Counted from the stretch's first letter, positions 9,673-18,308 are shown. The stretch: DNA of 55,928 bases from Dolichospermum planctonicum (GCF_005402965.1 NZ_BJCF01000029.1:1-55928), one strand, 5' to 3'. Notes: generated by a model not told the origin, from the sequence alone. Program-made: numbers and translations.

Positions 9673-9736
9673 TTTGTGAATCAAGTCTTTGTTTGTGCCT
9701 ATTCTCAATTCAATTTACACAAGAAGATAAATAATT

Positions 9737-9967
9737 ATGCTATCAGTTGAAGAGTTAATTCAAGAAGCCTTGTCTTTACCCAGTTCTAGCAGAGTATTTT
9801 TAGTAGAAAAACTAATTGAAAGTCTAGAATCTGATATTGATGAAAATATCCAAAAGATTTGGAACACAGAAGCTAAAAAACGCCGGGATGAAATACGTAA
9901 TCATACTGTTAAACCAATTTCTGGAGAAATCGCTTTAGCTCAAATTAGACAAATTTTAGAAAAATGA
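9737..9967 (+). CDS. Addiction module antitoxin (TIGR02574-like)
   Basis: A protein of 76 residues with the short helical layout of the putative addiction module component family: LSVEELIQEALSLPSSSR, then LVEKLIESLE, then WNTEAKKRRDEI and a C-terminal ISGEIALAQIRQILE. In other genomes such genes sit just upstream of RelE/ParE-type toxins. Here a ParE-like gene follows after three bases. The gene looks intact, but the toxin is altered at both ends, so the pair may no longer be active. Confidence 0.75.
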   Translation: MLSVEELIQEALSLPSSSRVFLVEKLIESLESDIDENIQKIWNTEAKKRRDEIRNHTVKPISGEIALAQIRQILEK

Positions 9968-9970
9968 AAA

Positions 9971-10258
9971 ATGAAAAATGCAGAAAATGAAATTGAAATA
10001 GCACAAAATTTTATCAATGCTGTTGAAGATGCCATTTTCCGAATTATTGAATCACTTAAACGCTATCCAGTTAGCGATGAAGATATTCGTCGGTGTTTAG
10101 TGCGTAAGTTTTCCTATGGAATACTCTATACCATAGAAGATGAATACATTTTAACTGTAGCGGTTATGCACTGTAGTCGTAAACCAAAATATTGGCAAGA
10201 AGTGAACCAGCGCCAGAAACACCAAAAAGAATGGTACAGCAAAGAGAGGAATCCTTGA
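9971..10258 (+). CDS. ParE/RelE-like toxin, probably truncated and chimeric
   Basis: The predicted 95 residues contain the middle and end of a ParE-like toxin: IAQNFINAVEDAIFRIIESL, RRCLVRKFSYGILYTIEDE and VAVMHCSRKPKYWQE. The usual first 20-25 residues of the family are absent. The last 18 residues (VNQRQKHQKE onward) are not ParE-like. They arise from a 30-base copy of sequence at 9470-9499, read in another frame. Activity is doubtful. The three-base gap to the antitoxin gene shows a former operon. Confidence 0.6.
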   Translation: MKNAENEIEIAQNFINAVEDAIFRIIESLKRYPVSDEDIRRCLVRKFSYGILYTIEDEYILTVAVMHCSRKPKYWQEVNQRQKHQKEWYSKERNP

Positions 10259-10264
10259 TGATTT

Positions 10265-10455
10265 GAGAGGATGTTTTACTAGGAGATGATGATGAAAGTT
10301 GTCTGGAGTAGTTGATTCAAGGAGAGTTAGCGGGTTTGTGGTCTTGTTCTGTTGCTTATGATTGTAGAATTATCTTTAACTTTTCTGAGGATGAGAAGTT
10401 ATTAGAAATGGTTATTTTATTGATAGATATTGGCAGCCATGATGAGGTTTATTAA
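10265..10455 (+). pseudogene. RelE-type toxin remnant
   Basis: One frame reads EDVLLGDDDESCLE, a TAG at 10309-10311, and then LIQGELAGLWSCSVAYDCRI followed by IFNFSEDEKLLEMVILLIDI and GSHDEVY with a TAA at 10453-10455. The part after the stop is the well-known C-terminal half of RelE-type mRNA interferases (GELAGLWSCSVAYDxRIIF). There is no start codon or N-terminal half in frame. It is therefore a dead toxin, the third in this stretch. Confidence 0.75.
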
Positions 10456-10471
10456 CCTGATTTGTGAATTT

Positions 10472-11545
10472 TTACACAATGTGTTCAAAAATTATTTTCA
10501 GTAAATCCTCTTGAGAAAAAGGCTTTTCTAAATAACCATTAGCTTTGACAAATTTGGCTTTTACTCTATCCCTTAATCCCATTCTTTCTGTCATCAAAAT
10601 TATAGGAGTATCTTGATAATGTGTGTGTTTTCGTAATAAAGAACAGATTTCATAGCCATTTAAATTAGGCATTTCTATGTTTAGTAAAATGATATCTGGT
10701 TGTACTCGCAGAATTTCCATTAAAGCTTGGGAAGAATCTGTAAATTTGATCACATTGAATATTTGTTCATCCAAAAATTCTGACACAGCATTTAAAATTT
10801 TCTGATTATCATCTATGGAAAAAATACTGCATTTCTGCTTCTCTCTGATAAAGGAGTTACTTGACTGATTTATATTTCCCTGATTATTAACTTGATCAGA
10901 ATTGCTTTTGGGTAATTTTTCCTGGGATGTTTTGGGTACTTCTAACTGATAATAAGGTTCAAAATTCAAATTTTCTTGAACATCAACTTTTGCTGCTGAT
11001 TGACATGGTTCTACTAAGGCTTTTAAATTTAAATGGCAAAATTTAGGCAGATTGTCTAAAAAAGTATTAGGAACAAATTCATAACTGCCATATTTTAAAT
11101 TCAGCAAGGATTGTAAAACTTCTAGTGCTAACTCCTCAATTAGTAAAGCCGCTTGAAAATGACTAATATATTTTTGATTAACTAACCAACAAATAGCTAA
11201 ATAATCTGGACTTGGTATTGAATGATTCTCAATATCTTTTTCAAAAATCATCCGCACTTGTTCATTAATTCCTCTGGGGAGAGTTGAGATTTGCTGACTT
11301 AATCTCTGTAAGTTCCGGTAAAGAGGTTTAAACATTTCTTCAGAATAACCAGCGTAAATTAGTTTACCCTGATCCATATATATTGACCAAGCACCAGATT
11401 CGCTAAATACTTGCAAACAACCAGTGTACGAACTATTAGTAATCTTCTTTAATATGTTGATTGGTTGTAGTTTTTGGAAAAATCTATATCTACTAATAGG
11501 AGTAGCGTTCATTTTCTGGGATGGTTCATTAAAGTTGTTTTTCAT
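10472..11545 (-). CDS. patA: PatA-like response regulator with altered receiver
   Basis: A protein of 357 residues. Residues 15-180 form a PATAN-type N-terminal region (YRFFQKLQPINILKKI, SGAWSIYMDQGKLIYAGYSE). A Ser/Asn-rich linker covers about 200-235, and a CheY-like receiver about 238-357. In PCC 7120 (from memory) patA lies beside the phycobilin genes, as here, and controls heterocyst pattern; the gene symbol relies on that synteny. The receiver keeps the acidic pair D245/D246, T319 and K341, but the phospho-acceptor is Asn289 (LLNIEMPNLNG). Normal phosphorylation is therefore not expected. A PixG/other PatA paralogue is the alternative. Confidence 0.7.
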   Translation of the reverse strand: MKNNFNEPSQKMNATPISRYRFFQKLQPINILKKITNSSYTGCLQVFSESGAWSIYMDQGKLIYAGYSEEMFKPLYRNLQRLSQQISTLPRGINEQVRMIFEKDIENHSIPSPDYLAICWLVNQKYISHFQAALLIEELALEVLQSLLNLKYGSYEFVPNTFLDNLPKFCHLNLKALVEPCQSAAKVDVQENLNFEPYYQLEVPKTSQEKLPKSNSDQVNNQGNINQSSNSFIREKQKCSIFSIDDNQKILNAVSEFLDEQIFNVIKFTDSSQALMEILRVQPDIILLNIEMPNLNGYEICSLLRKHTHYQDTPIILMTERMGLRDRVKAKFVKANGYLEKPFSQEDLLKIIFEHIV

Positions 11546-11744
11546 TATCAGTTACTCACTGTATTTTATCAACATTCCGAATCCTGATTCTTGAATTCTT
11601 CCCTTTAGGTTACTCTAGATTTTTTAGAGAAATAAAAAAGTATGTTAAACATAAGATGAAGATAAAAAAATGAAGTGGTGATTTTCTACCGACACGACTC
11701 TAATTTTTGATCTCAATGTTGCTTAAATTACCCAATACCCAATC

Positions 11745-12677
11745 GTGTCTACAATTAATATCCAAGTTATAGAAAATAGCGATCGCTTAGACCGCTATTT
11801 ATCCCAGAAGTTATCAGATTTGTCCCGTTCTCGCATCCAGCAACTCATAGAACAGGGTCATGTCCAAGTTAATGATCAAATTTGCACATCTAAGAAGGTT
11901 AATCTCAAAATAGGCGATCGCATTTCTCTAGAAATTCCCGCCATCGAACCTTTACAACTCATAGCAGCGGATATTCCTCTAGATATCCTCTATGAAGATG
12001 AGGAGTTAATTATTCTCAATAAACCCGCTGGTTTGGTTGTTCACCCCGCACCCGGTCATCCTGACGGAACTTTAGTTAATGCTATATTGGCCCATTGTCC
12101 TAATTTACCCGGTATTGGCGGTATTCAACGTCCTGGAATAGTTCACCGCTTGGATAAAGATACTACCGGAGCGATTGTTATTGCTAAAACGGATTTAGCT
12201 TATCAGCATTTACAAGCACAATTACAAGCAAAAACCGCCAGACGAGAATATTTAGGTTTAGTTTACGGTGTTCCCAAAACGGAAACTGGAAGCATAGACT
12301 TACCCATTGGTCGCAATCCCCAAGACCGCAAAAAAATGGGAATTGTTTCTCTAGAAGATGGTGGACGCGCTGCAATAACTCACTGGCAAGTACAAGAGCG
12401 TCTTGCTAACTACACATTAATCCACTTTCAACTAGAAACAGGACGTACCCATCAAATTCGCGTCCACAGTGCCAAAATTGGTCATCCTATCGTTGGTGAC
12501 CCTCTTTATAGTTCTGCTCATTCTATCGGCGTAAATTTGCCAGGACAAGCCCTACACGCTTGGAAACTCCAGTTACAACATCCTGTTTCTGGAAAGTTGC
12601 TTGAAGTAACAGCACCCCTTCCCCGCAGTTTTACCACTTTACTAGAAGTATTGCGTCGCCGTAGTGGGGTTTGTTAA
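11745..12677 (+). CDS. RluA family 23S rRNA pseudouridine synthase
   Basis: A protein of 310 residues with an N-terminal S4 RNA-binding domain (about residues 10-70: RLDRYLSQKLSDLSRSRIQQ) and a RluA catalytic domain. The catalytic motif is GIVHRLDKDTTGAIVIAKT, in which the Asp after the Leu attacks uridine. The segments GRTHQIRVH and GHPIVGDPLY are typical of RluD. The start is GTG at 11745, which gives the conserved STINIQV N-terminus. It probably modifies 23S rRNA in the RluD manner; the exact sites cannot be inferred. Confidence 0.92.
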   Translation: MSTINIQVIENSDRLDRYLSQKLSDLSRSRIQQLIEQGHVQVNDQICTSKKVNLKIGDRISLEIPAIEPLQLIAADIPLDILYEDEELIILNKPAGLVVHPAPGHPDGTLVNAILAHCPNLPGIGGIQRPGIVHRLDKDTTGAIVIAKTDLAYQHLQAQLQAKTARREYLGLVYGVPKTETGSIDLPIGRNPQDRKKMGIVSLEDGGRAAITHWQVQERLANYTLIHFQLETGRTHQIRVHSAKIGHPIVGDPLYSSAHSIGVNLPGQALHAWKLQLQHPVSGKLLEVTAPLPRSFTTLLEVLRRRSGVC

Positions 12678-13293
12678 GAATTTATGAGTAAATAACGATT
12701 TACTCTCAATTTGTGAATATAACTTTTTTTTCATTCACATCCCCCCATGGGGGAAAAAAATAGAAAGTTTTCAAAATATTTAGAAATGTAAATTTAACAC
12801 TCCTTAACAAAATTCAGGAAAGCTATAAATGGGATAAAACCCTTATATTCTTTTAATTACAAGGGTTTTCAGGAATATTTAAGCAAGCTTAAATTGGTTA
12901 ATATTGCGATTTTTTGCAAAAAATGTAAAGTTATGTAACAAAAATATCTAGAAATTCTTAGTTGAATACCTTGTATGTAAAGGATTTGAGGCTTTTCTTA
13001 GGCGAACATCTTATTTATTCATAATTTGTAATAAATAAAGGTTCTATAGCATTGTATAAACATAAGCTGTAGGGGTTAAACAACAGAAGAAAGTTAAATA
13101 AAGCAGGTGATTCATTGAATTTGCCAGTTTCTCATAAATTTACCCTTGACTCTCATAATTTCTGGTTTGTAAACTGTAAACTAGAGAGGAGAGAAGACTT
13201 GAGAACGGCTTTGATTTGACTTCGTTGCCAACCAATCCGAATTAGTTTTAATTTAGAGATCTCTCAACTAAGTAATTTAGGAGATTAGAGTCC
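12678..13293 (+). promoter_or_regulatory. cpc operon upstream region and leader
   Basis: This 616-base gap has no gene. A hairpin at 12836-12869 has the arms AAAACCCTT and AAGGGTTTT and may terminate the pseudouridine synthase transcript. The remainder should contain the cpc promoter and a long 5' leader, as in other Nostocales, but I could not pick a convincing -35/-10 pair. A good ribosome-binding site, AGGAGA (13279-13284), lies 9 bases before the cpcB ATG. No pec genes are present between the pseudouridine synthase gene and cpcB. Confidence 0.55.
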
Positions 13294-13815
13294 ATGACAT
13301 TAGATGTATTTTCCAAGGTTGTTTCCCAAGCTGACGCTCGTGGTGAATTCCTCAGCACCGAACAGCTAGATGCTTTGACCGCAGTAGTAGCCGCTGGTAG
13401 CAAGCGTTTAGACACTGTTAACCGCATCACCAGCAACGCTAAAGACATCGTTACCGATGCTGCTCGTGCTTTGTTTGAAGAACAGCCCAATTTGATCGCT
13501 CCTGGTGGAAACGCTTACACCAACCGTCGGATGGCTGCTTGTTTGCGCGACATGGAAATTATCTTGCGCTATGTAACCTATGCAGCATTAGCGGGTGATG
13601 CTAGTGTTCTAGATGACCGTTGCTTAAATGGCTTACGGGAAACCTACCAAGCTTTGGGTACCCCTGGTGCTTCAGTAGCAGTTGGTGTTGGCAAAATGAA
13701 AGAAGCAGCGATCGCTAAAATCAACGATCCTAACGGGATCACCAAGGGTGATTGTAGTTCTTTGGTTTCTGAAGTTGCAAGCTACTTTGATCGTGCTGCG
13801 GCTGCTGTTGCCTAA
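13294..13815 (+). CDS. cpcB: C-phycocyanin beta subunit
   Basis: A protein of 173 residues that forms, with CpcA, the discs of phycobilisome rods. Both bilin-binding cysteines are present: Cys83 in RRMAACLRD (Cys82 of the mature protein) and Cys154 in KGDCSS. The sequence [11 protein letters not shown] contains the asparagine that the methylase CpcM modifies in related proteins. [20 protein letters not shown] is diagnostic of CpcB rather than phycoerythrocyanin or allophycocyanin. It is the first gene of the operon and is preceded by a strong ribosome-binding site. Confidence 0.98.
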   Translation: MTLDVFSKVVSQADARGEFLSTEQLDALTAVVAAGSKRLDTVNRITSNAKDIVTDAARALFEEQPNLIAPGGNAYTNRRMAACLRDMEIILRYVTYAALAGDASVLDDRCLNGLRETYQALGTPGASVAVGVGKMKEAAIAKINDPNGITKGDCSSLVSEVASYFDRAAAAVA

Positions 13816-13914
13816 AAATTACAAATTAGCTCCCGTCTAAATTGAGCTTTTTTCATAACCTGCATGGCGTAGCCATACAAAACAAGCAAGAAACAATCTA
13901 GGAGATTTTCACCA

Positions 13915-14403
13915 ATGAAAACACCAATTACCGAAGCAATTGCATCTGCTGATACCCAAGGACGCTTTTTAAGCAACACCGAATTACAAGCTGTTAACGG
14001 TCGTTTCGTTCGCGCTGCTGCCAGCATGGAAGCTGCTCGTGGTTTAACCGCTAATGCTCAAAAATTGATTGATGGTGCTACCAGCGCTGTTTACAGCAAA
14101 TTCCCTTATACCACCTCTACCCCAGGCGCTCAATTCGCATCTGATGCTCGTGGTAAAGCTAAATGCGCTCGTGACGTTGGTCACTACCTACGCATCATCA
14201 CCTATAGCCTAGTTGCTGGTGGTACAGGTCCTTTGGATGAGTTCTTGATTGCTGGTTTGTCTGAAATCAACGGCGCGTTTGATTTGTCTCCCAGCTGGTA
14301 CGTAGAAGCTTTAAAATCCATCAAAGCTAATCATGGTTTGAGTGGTCAAGCTGCTAACGAAGCTAATACCTACATTGACTACGCCATCAACGCTCTTAGC
14401 TAG
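13915..14403 (+). CDS. cpcA: C-phycocyanin alpha subunit
   Basis: A protein of 162 residues and partner of CpcB. The single chromophore-binding cysteine is Cys84 in [14 protein letters not shown], to which the CpcE/CpcF lyase attaches phycocyanobilin. [20 protein letters not shown] and the C-terminal [10 protein letters not shown] are typical. It follows cpcB after 99 bases and has its own ribosome-binding site (AGGAGA, about 13901-13906). The residues around the bilin ([12 protein letters not shown]) differ a little from common CpcA sequences and could shift the absorption slightly, which is speculation. Confidence 0.98.
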   Translation: MKTPITEAIASADTQGRFLSNTELQAVNGRFVRAAASMEAARGLTANAQKLIDGATSAVYSKFPYTTSTPGAQFASDARGKAKCARDVGHYLRIITYSLVAGGTGPLDEFLIAGLSEINGAFDLSPSWYVEALKSIKANHGLSGQAANEANTYIDYAINALS

Positions 14404-14705
14404 ATAGCGTCATGCCCGGAGAGGGATACAATTATTAGATGAAGTTACCCCTCAAGGGGTTCGCCAGTTATTGCTCATGGAGTCACTGCGTTAGTTGGAA
14501 AATATCCAACTGTAAATTAAGTGGCGTTAAGACCTCCAAGATCATCCTGGTTCACCTAGCAATTGGATCTAGCTCCGGGCATAGTTTTATCTACAAATAA
14601 GGCAAGAGTCAAGAGGGAATAGGTAAGTCCTAATTACCAACGACCAACTTGGATTAAATACCAAGCTTTATTCCGCCAAAATTCGGCACAATAAAGGGAA
14701 AAAAC
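14404..14705 (+). ncRNA. Structured cpcA-cpcC intercistronic element
   Basis: The 302-base gap holds a possible folded domain. ATGCCCGGAG (14412-14421) is perfectly complementary to CTCCGGGCAT (14573-14582) and would close a domain of about 170 bases. Inside it are a small hairpin ACCCC/GGGGT with a TCAA loop (14447-14460) and AGTTGGA/TCCAACT (14494-14511). No T-run follows the closing stem, so it is not a simple terminator. It could stabilise the abundant cpcBA message or limit read-through to the linker genes. The fold was found by eye only. Confidence 0.45.
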
Positions 14706-15566
14706 ATGGCAATTACAACAGCAGCCTCCAGACTAGGAACAGAGCCTTTCAGCGACGCACCCAGAGTTGAACTGCGCCCCAGCGCCAGCCGGGAAGAAGT
14801 AGAAGCTGTAATTCGTGCCGTTTATCGTCAAGTCTTAGGAAATGACTATATACTGGCATCAGATCGCTTAATTAGTGCAGAATCACTGCTACGTGACGGC
14901 AATTTAAGCGTGAAAGAGTTTGTCCGCAGCGTCGCTAAATCAGAACTCTACAAATCTAAATTCTTCTACAACAGTTTCCAAACTCGGTTAATTGAACTCA
15001 ACTATAAACATTTGTTGGGTCGCGCACCATACAATGAGTCAGAAGTGACTTACCACTTAGACTTATATATTAACCAAGGTTACGACGCGGAAATTGACTC
15101 CTACATTGATTCCCAAGAGTATCAGAATAGCTTTGGGGAAAATGTTGTTCCTTATTATCGCGGGTTCGATTTTCAAACGGGACAAAATGCAGCCGGTTTT
15201 ACGCGGATGTTCCGTTTATACAGAGGTTATGCTAACAGCGATACCGCTCAGGTTGAAGGTTCTAAATCCCGTTTGGCGCGGGAATTAGCTAGTAATAAAA
15301 CCTCCTCAGTTGTTGGACCATCTGGTAGTAACAATAACTGGGGTTTCCGCGTATCTGTAGATGACGCTCCTAAGCAAAATCTAGGTAATGCCGTTGGGGA
15401 ATCCAATCGCACTTACCGGATTGAAGTTACAGGTATTCGCAATCCAGGATACCCCAAAGTCCGCCGTAGCAGTACAGTGTTTATTGTGCCTTACGAGCGC
15501 CTTTTAGAGAAAATGCAGCAAATTCATAGAGTTGGCGGCAAAATTGCCAGCATAACATCAACCTAA
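14706..15566 (+). CDS. cpcC: Phycobilisome 32-kDa rod linker, phycocyanin-associated
   Basis: A protein of 286 residues with two linker modules. A PBS linker domain (about residues 20-150: [33 protein letters not shown]) sits inside the phycocyanin hexamer. A C-terminal CpcD-like domain (about 225-282: [28 protein letters not shown]) contacts the next disc. It joins phycocyanin hexamers along the rod. Length, order and position after cpcBA agree with cpcC. Confidence 0.96.
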   Translation: MAITTAASRLGTEPFSDAPRVELRPSASREEVEAVIRAVYRQVLGNDYILASDRLISAESLLRDGNLSVKEFVRSVAKSELYKSKFFYNSFQTRLIELNYKHLLGRAPYNESEVTYHLDLYINQGYDAEIDSYIDSQEYQNSFGENVVPYYRGFDFQTGQNAAGFTRMFRLYRGYANSDTAQVEGSKSRLARELASNKTSSVVGPSGSNNNWGFRVSVDDAPKQNLGNAVGESNRTYRIEVTGIRNPGYPKVRRSSTVFIVPYERLLEKMQQIHRVGGKIASITST

Positions 15567-15608
15567 GCGCTGCTCACGGACAAAACTCACATAGGAGATA
15601 TAGAAGTA

Positions 15609-15848
15609 ATGTTCGGTCAAACTACACTTGGTGCTAGTAGCGTTTCTTCATCTGCCAGCCGCGTATTTCGTTACGAAGTTGTGGGCTTAAAGCAAAACCA
15701 AGAAAGCGACAAGAACAAATTCGACATTCGCCGCAGTGGTAGTGTATTTATTACCGTACCCTACAGCCGCATGAATGAAGAAATGCAGCGGATTAGCCGT
15801 CTAGGTGGCAAAATCGTCAAAATTGAAACTTTGACAGCGGCGGAATAA
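15609..15848 (+). CDS. cpcD: Phycobilisome small rod-capping linker
   Basis: A protein of 79 residues consisting of a single CpcD domain: FRYEVVGLKQNQESDKNKFD, IRRSGSVFITVPYSRM and a final RLGGKIVKIE. It caps the outer end of the rods and limits their length. The domain is homologous to the C-terminus of CpcC encoded just upstream. It stands in the usual place between cpcC and cpcE. Confidence 0.96.
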   Translation: MFGQTTLGASSVSSSASRVFRYEVVGLKQNQESDKNKFDIRRSGSVFITVPYSRMNEEMQRISRLGGKIVKIETLTAAE

Positions 15849-15864
15849 GCATCAAGCCCTGGCA

Positions 15865-16695
15865 ATGATAGAACCCAGTGGAGAAGCATATCCTGCGGAA
15901 AATGCACCAAATCTCACACCAGAGATAGCTATTGCTAACCTGCAATCATCAGATCTAAGTCTCCGCTATTATGCTGCTTGGTGGTTGGGTAAGTTCCGAA
16001 TCAGTCAGCCACAAGCCATAGACGCACTTATCAGCGCGTTAGAGGATGAAGCCGACAGAACAGAACTAGGAGGTTATCCCTTACGGCGCAATGCCGCTAG
16101 ATCACTTGGTAAATTGGGCAACTTGAAAGCTGTACCAGGTTTAATTAAGTGCTTGGAATGTGCTGATTTTTATGTCCGCGAAGCCGCAGCCCAATCTTTG
16201 GCCATGCTCAAGGATAAAACAGCATTACCAGCATTGATAAAACTACTAGATGGGGGTGTTGACCAAGCAGTACAAGTACCTGGTTTACCTCATCTTACCC
16301 AGCCCTATACGGCAATATTAGAAGCCTTGGGAGCTATGGGTGCAACTGAGGCTATTTCTCTTGTCCAGCCTTTTCTTCAGCATCCAGTTCCCCGATTACA
16401 ATGCTCCGCAGCCAGAGCCATGTACCAACTGACACAAGACCCCATCTATGGTGAGTTATTAGTGAAAACTTTGGTGACGGGTGATTTAAAAATGCGTCGC
16501 GTTGTTTTGGGAGACCTGGGGGCAATTGGGTATTTAGCAGCAGCAGAGGCTATTGCTCAAGCACAAGTGGAAAATAGCTTTAAACTGATTGCTTTGAAAG
16601 GATTATTAGAGTATCAACTGCCAGAACAGTCTGATACTTTTGGTATATCTGAACCAGCTACCCGAGTTATGAATTTGATGGACTCACTCTTATAG
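15865..16695 (+). CDS. cpcE: Phycocyanin alpha phycocyanobilin lyase, CpcE subunit
   Basis: A HEAT-repeat protein of 276 residues. With CpcF it attaches phycocyanobilin to Cys84 of CpcA. Repeats of the form LRYYAAWWLGKFR, RRNAARSLGKLG and VREAAAQSLAML run through the N-terminal half. It follows cpcD after 16 bases, so the order substrate, linker, lyase is that of the standard cpc operon. The start ATG at 15865 precedes IEPSGEAYPAENAPNL. Confidence 0.95.
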   Translation: MIEPSGEAYPAENAPNLTPEIAIANLQSSDLSLRYYAAWWLGKFRISQPQAIDALISALEDEADRTELGGYPLRRNAARSLGKLGNLKAVPGLIKCLECADFYVREAAAQSLAMLKDKTALPALIKLLDGGVDQAVQVPGLPHLTQPYTAILEALGAMGATEAISLVQPFLQHPVPRLQCSAARAMYQLTQDPIYGELLVKTLVTGDLKMRRVVLGDLGAIGYLAAAEAIAQAQVENSFKLIALKGLLEYQLPEQSDTFGISEPATRVMNLMDSLL

Positions 16696-16762
16696 TCAGT
16701 AGTCAGTTGTCAATTATCAGTTGCAAAACTACTGACTACTGACCACTGACCACTGAGAAAAA
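16696..16762 (+). repeat. Short tandem repeats between cpcE and cpcF
   Basis: The 67-base gap is built of variants of TCAGTTG and the heptamer ACTGACC. It is one of the short tandemly repeated sequences frequent between cyanobacterial genes. Similar heptamer tracts occur between cpcG1 and cpcG2 (18243-18308), between cpcG3 and cpcG4 (about 19990-20008), and after tsaE. Confidence 0.7.
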
Positions 16763-17359
16763 ATGGATGAACTAATTCGGGCTATTGCCACAGCTGAAAC
16801 ACCTTACCAACTGGTGACAGCAGTGAAGAATTTGGCAGCAATTAAAGATACATCAGCAATTCCCACTTTAATCGCTGTATTTGGTTATAACAATCCAGAA
16901 GCAGCGATAGTGGCAGCGGCAGCATTAACAGAGTTGGGAGAGGTAGCAGTCCCACAATTGCTAAACCTTGATGATTATAACTATGGCGCACGGGCTTATT
17001 CAATTCGCACTCTGGCAGCGATCGCTGATCCTCGCGCTTTAGATGTTCTTATTGATACTACATTGAATGACTTTGCCCCTAGTGTCCGCCGTGCGGCTGC
17101 TAAGGGACTAGGAAACTTACAATGGCATAAGCTAGACATTGTTGCCAGTGAAATAGCTACAAATCGCGCCCTAGAGACACTAATGTGCATCTGTGAAGAT
17201 ACAGACTGGTCAATTCGTTATGCTGCTGTTGTTGGGTTACAAGCTTTAGCGAAAGTAGCTACAGTTAGATCACCTATTTTTGCTAAATTTGCATCAATGC
17301 TGACTAAAGATACTGAAAAAGCAGTTCGCGCTCGCGTTCAGTTGGCCTATAGCCAGTAA
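16763..17359 (+). CDS. cpcF: Phycocyanin alpha phycocyanobilin lyase, CpcF subunit
   Basis: A HEAT-repeat protein of 198 residues and the second subunit of the heterodimeric CpcE/CpcF lyase. Repeats include AAIVAAAALTELGEVAVPQL, YGARAYSIRTLAAIADPRAL and SVRRAAAKGLGNL. The length is normal for CpcF. The gap to cpcE is filled with short tandem repeats but contains no terminator, so co-transcription is likely. Confidence 0.95.
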   Translation: MDELIRAIATAETPYQLVTAVKNLAAIKDTSAIPTLIAVFGYNNPEAAIVAAAALTELGEVAVPQLLNLDDYNYGARAYSIRTLAAIADPRALDVLIDTTLNDFAPSVRRAAAKGLGNLQWHKLDIVASEIATNRALETLMCICEDTDWSIRYAAVVGLQALAKVATVRSPIFAKFASMLTKDTEKAVRARVQLAYSQ

Positions 17360-17396
17360 AGTAATTTACATACCATATAACAAGGTAAAAGTAAAA

Positions 17397-18236
17397 ATGT
17401 CAATACCACTACTAGCATACCCCCCTAAATCGCAAAATCAGCGAGTAGAAGGCTACGAAGTCCCCAACGAAGATACACCAACGATGTATCGCTTAAATTA
17501 TGCCACTTCTGACCAAGATATTGATAGCATCATCTGGGCGGCATATCGGCAAATTTTCAGCGAACACCTGATTTTAGACAGTTATCGGCAAAACTTCTTA
17601 GAATCACAACTGCGAAATCGGGCTATTACCCTGCGGGATTTTATCCGGGGTTTAGGCAAATCAGACGTTTACCGCACTCAAGTAGCAGATACAAACTCTA
17701 ATTATCGTTTAGTTGACATTACTTTAAAACGGTTCTTAGGCCGGGCTGCTTACAATAAAGACGAAGAAATCGCTTGGTCAATTGTCATTGCTACCAAAGG
17801 ATTACATGGGTTTATAGATGCTTTATTGGATTCCAGTGAGTATTTAGACAACTTTGGTGATGACATTGTACCTTTTCAACGTCGTCGTTTTGGCGATCGC
17901 CCCTTTAATTTAGTTAATCCCCGTTACAATGCTTATTGGCGTGATACCCAAAACATTCGCGGTATAACTGGTCGTTCCTTCTACACAGCCCGGACATCAG
18001 GACAACTGACTACAGCGGATATCAGACGGGCAATTCCGGCTAATTTCTTCGCTATGGCAGGGTCAATTATTACCAACGAACGCAACTACCAACGTAGTTT
18101 AGCCACAGCCCAATCTTTCGTCAGTAGCCTGGAAATACCCGATACTTCCCGCGAAATCGGTACACCACAACCCACTATTAAACCCGTAGCAGTTTCCTTA
18201 CCTTACCGGTATATCCCCGCTAACGCCAAAAATTAG
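17397..18236 (+). CDS. cpcG1: Phycobilisome rod-core linker CpcG1
   Basis: A protein of 279 residues and the first of four tandem cpcG genes. It starts SIPLLAYPPKSQNQRVEGYE. One PBS linker domain (about residues 30-180) contains [30 protein letters not shown] and RFLGRAAYNKDEE. The C-terminal extension of about 90 residues contacts the allophycocyanin core. CpcG attaches a phycocyanin rod to the core. No transmembrane segment is present. Confidence 0.94.
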   Translation: MSIPLLAYPPKSQNQRVEGYEVPNEDTPTMYRLNYATSDQDIDSIIWAAYRQIFSEHLILDSYRQNFLESQLRNRAITLRDFIRGLGKSDVYRTQVADTNSNYRLVDITLKRFLGRAAYNKDEEIAWSIVIATKGLHGFIDALLDSSEYLDNFGDDIVPFQRRRFGDRPFNLVNPRYNAYWRDTQNIRGITGRSFYTARTSGQLTTADIRRAIPANFFAMAGSIITNERNYQRSLATAQSFVSSLEIPDTSREIGTPQPTIKPVAVSLPYRYIPANAKN

Positions 18237-18242
18237 TAATTC

Positions 18243-18308
18243 GCAAGAAGCAAGAGGCAAGAGGCAAGAGAAAAATAAATATCTTCCTATTACCTATTAC
18301 CTATTACC
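18243..18308 (+). repeat. Heptamer tandem repeats between cpcG1 and cpcG2
   Basis: Four copies of GCAAGAR (18243-18270) are followed, after an A-rich spacer, by three copies of TATTACC (18288-18308). These are typical short tandemly repeated repeat tracts of filamentous cyanobacteria. No terminator is seen. Confidence 0.8.

Noticed and set aside
12738-12760. CCCCCCATGGGGG followed by A-run as a terminator
   Set aside because: The A-run follows on the plus strand and no suitable T-run follows on either strand at the proper side, so it is not accepted as an intrinsic terminator.
14412-14582. Cobalamin riboswitch in the cpcA-cpcC gap
   Set aside because: The GCCACTG box and the other conserved boxes are not found in order, and the neighbouring genes are phycobilisome linkers.
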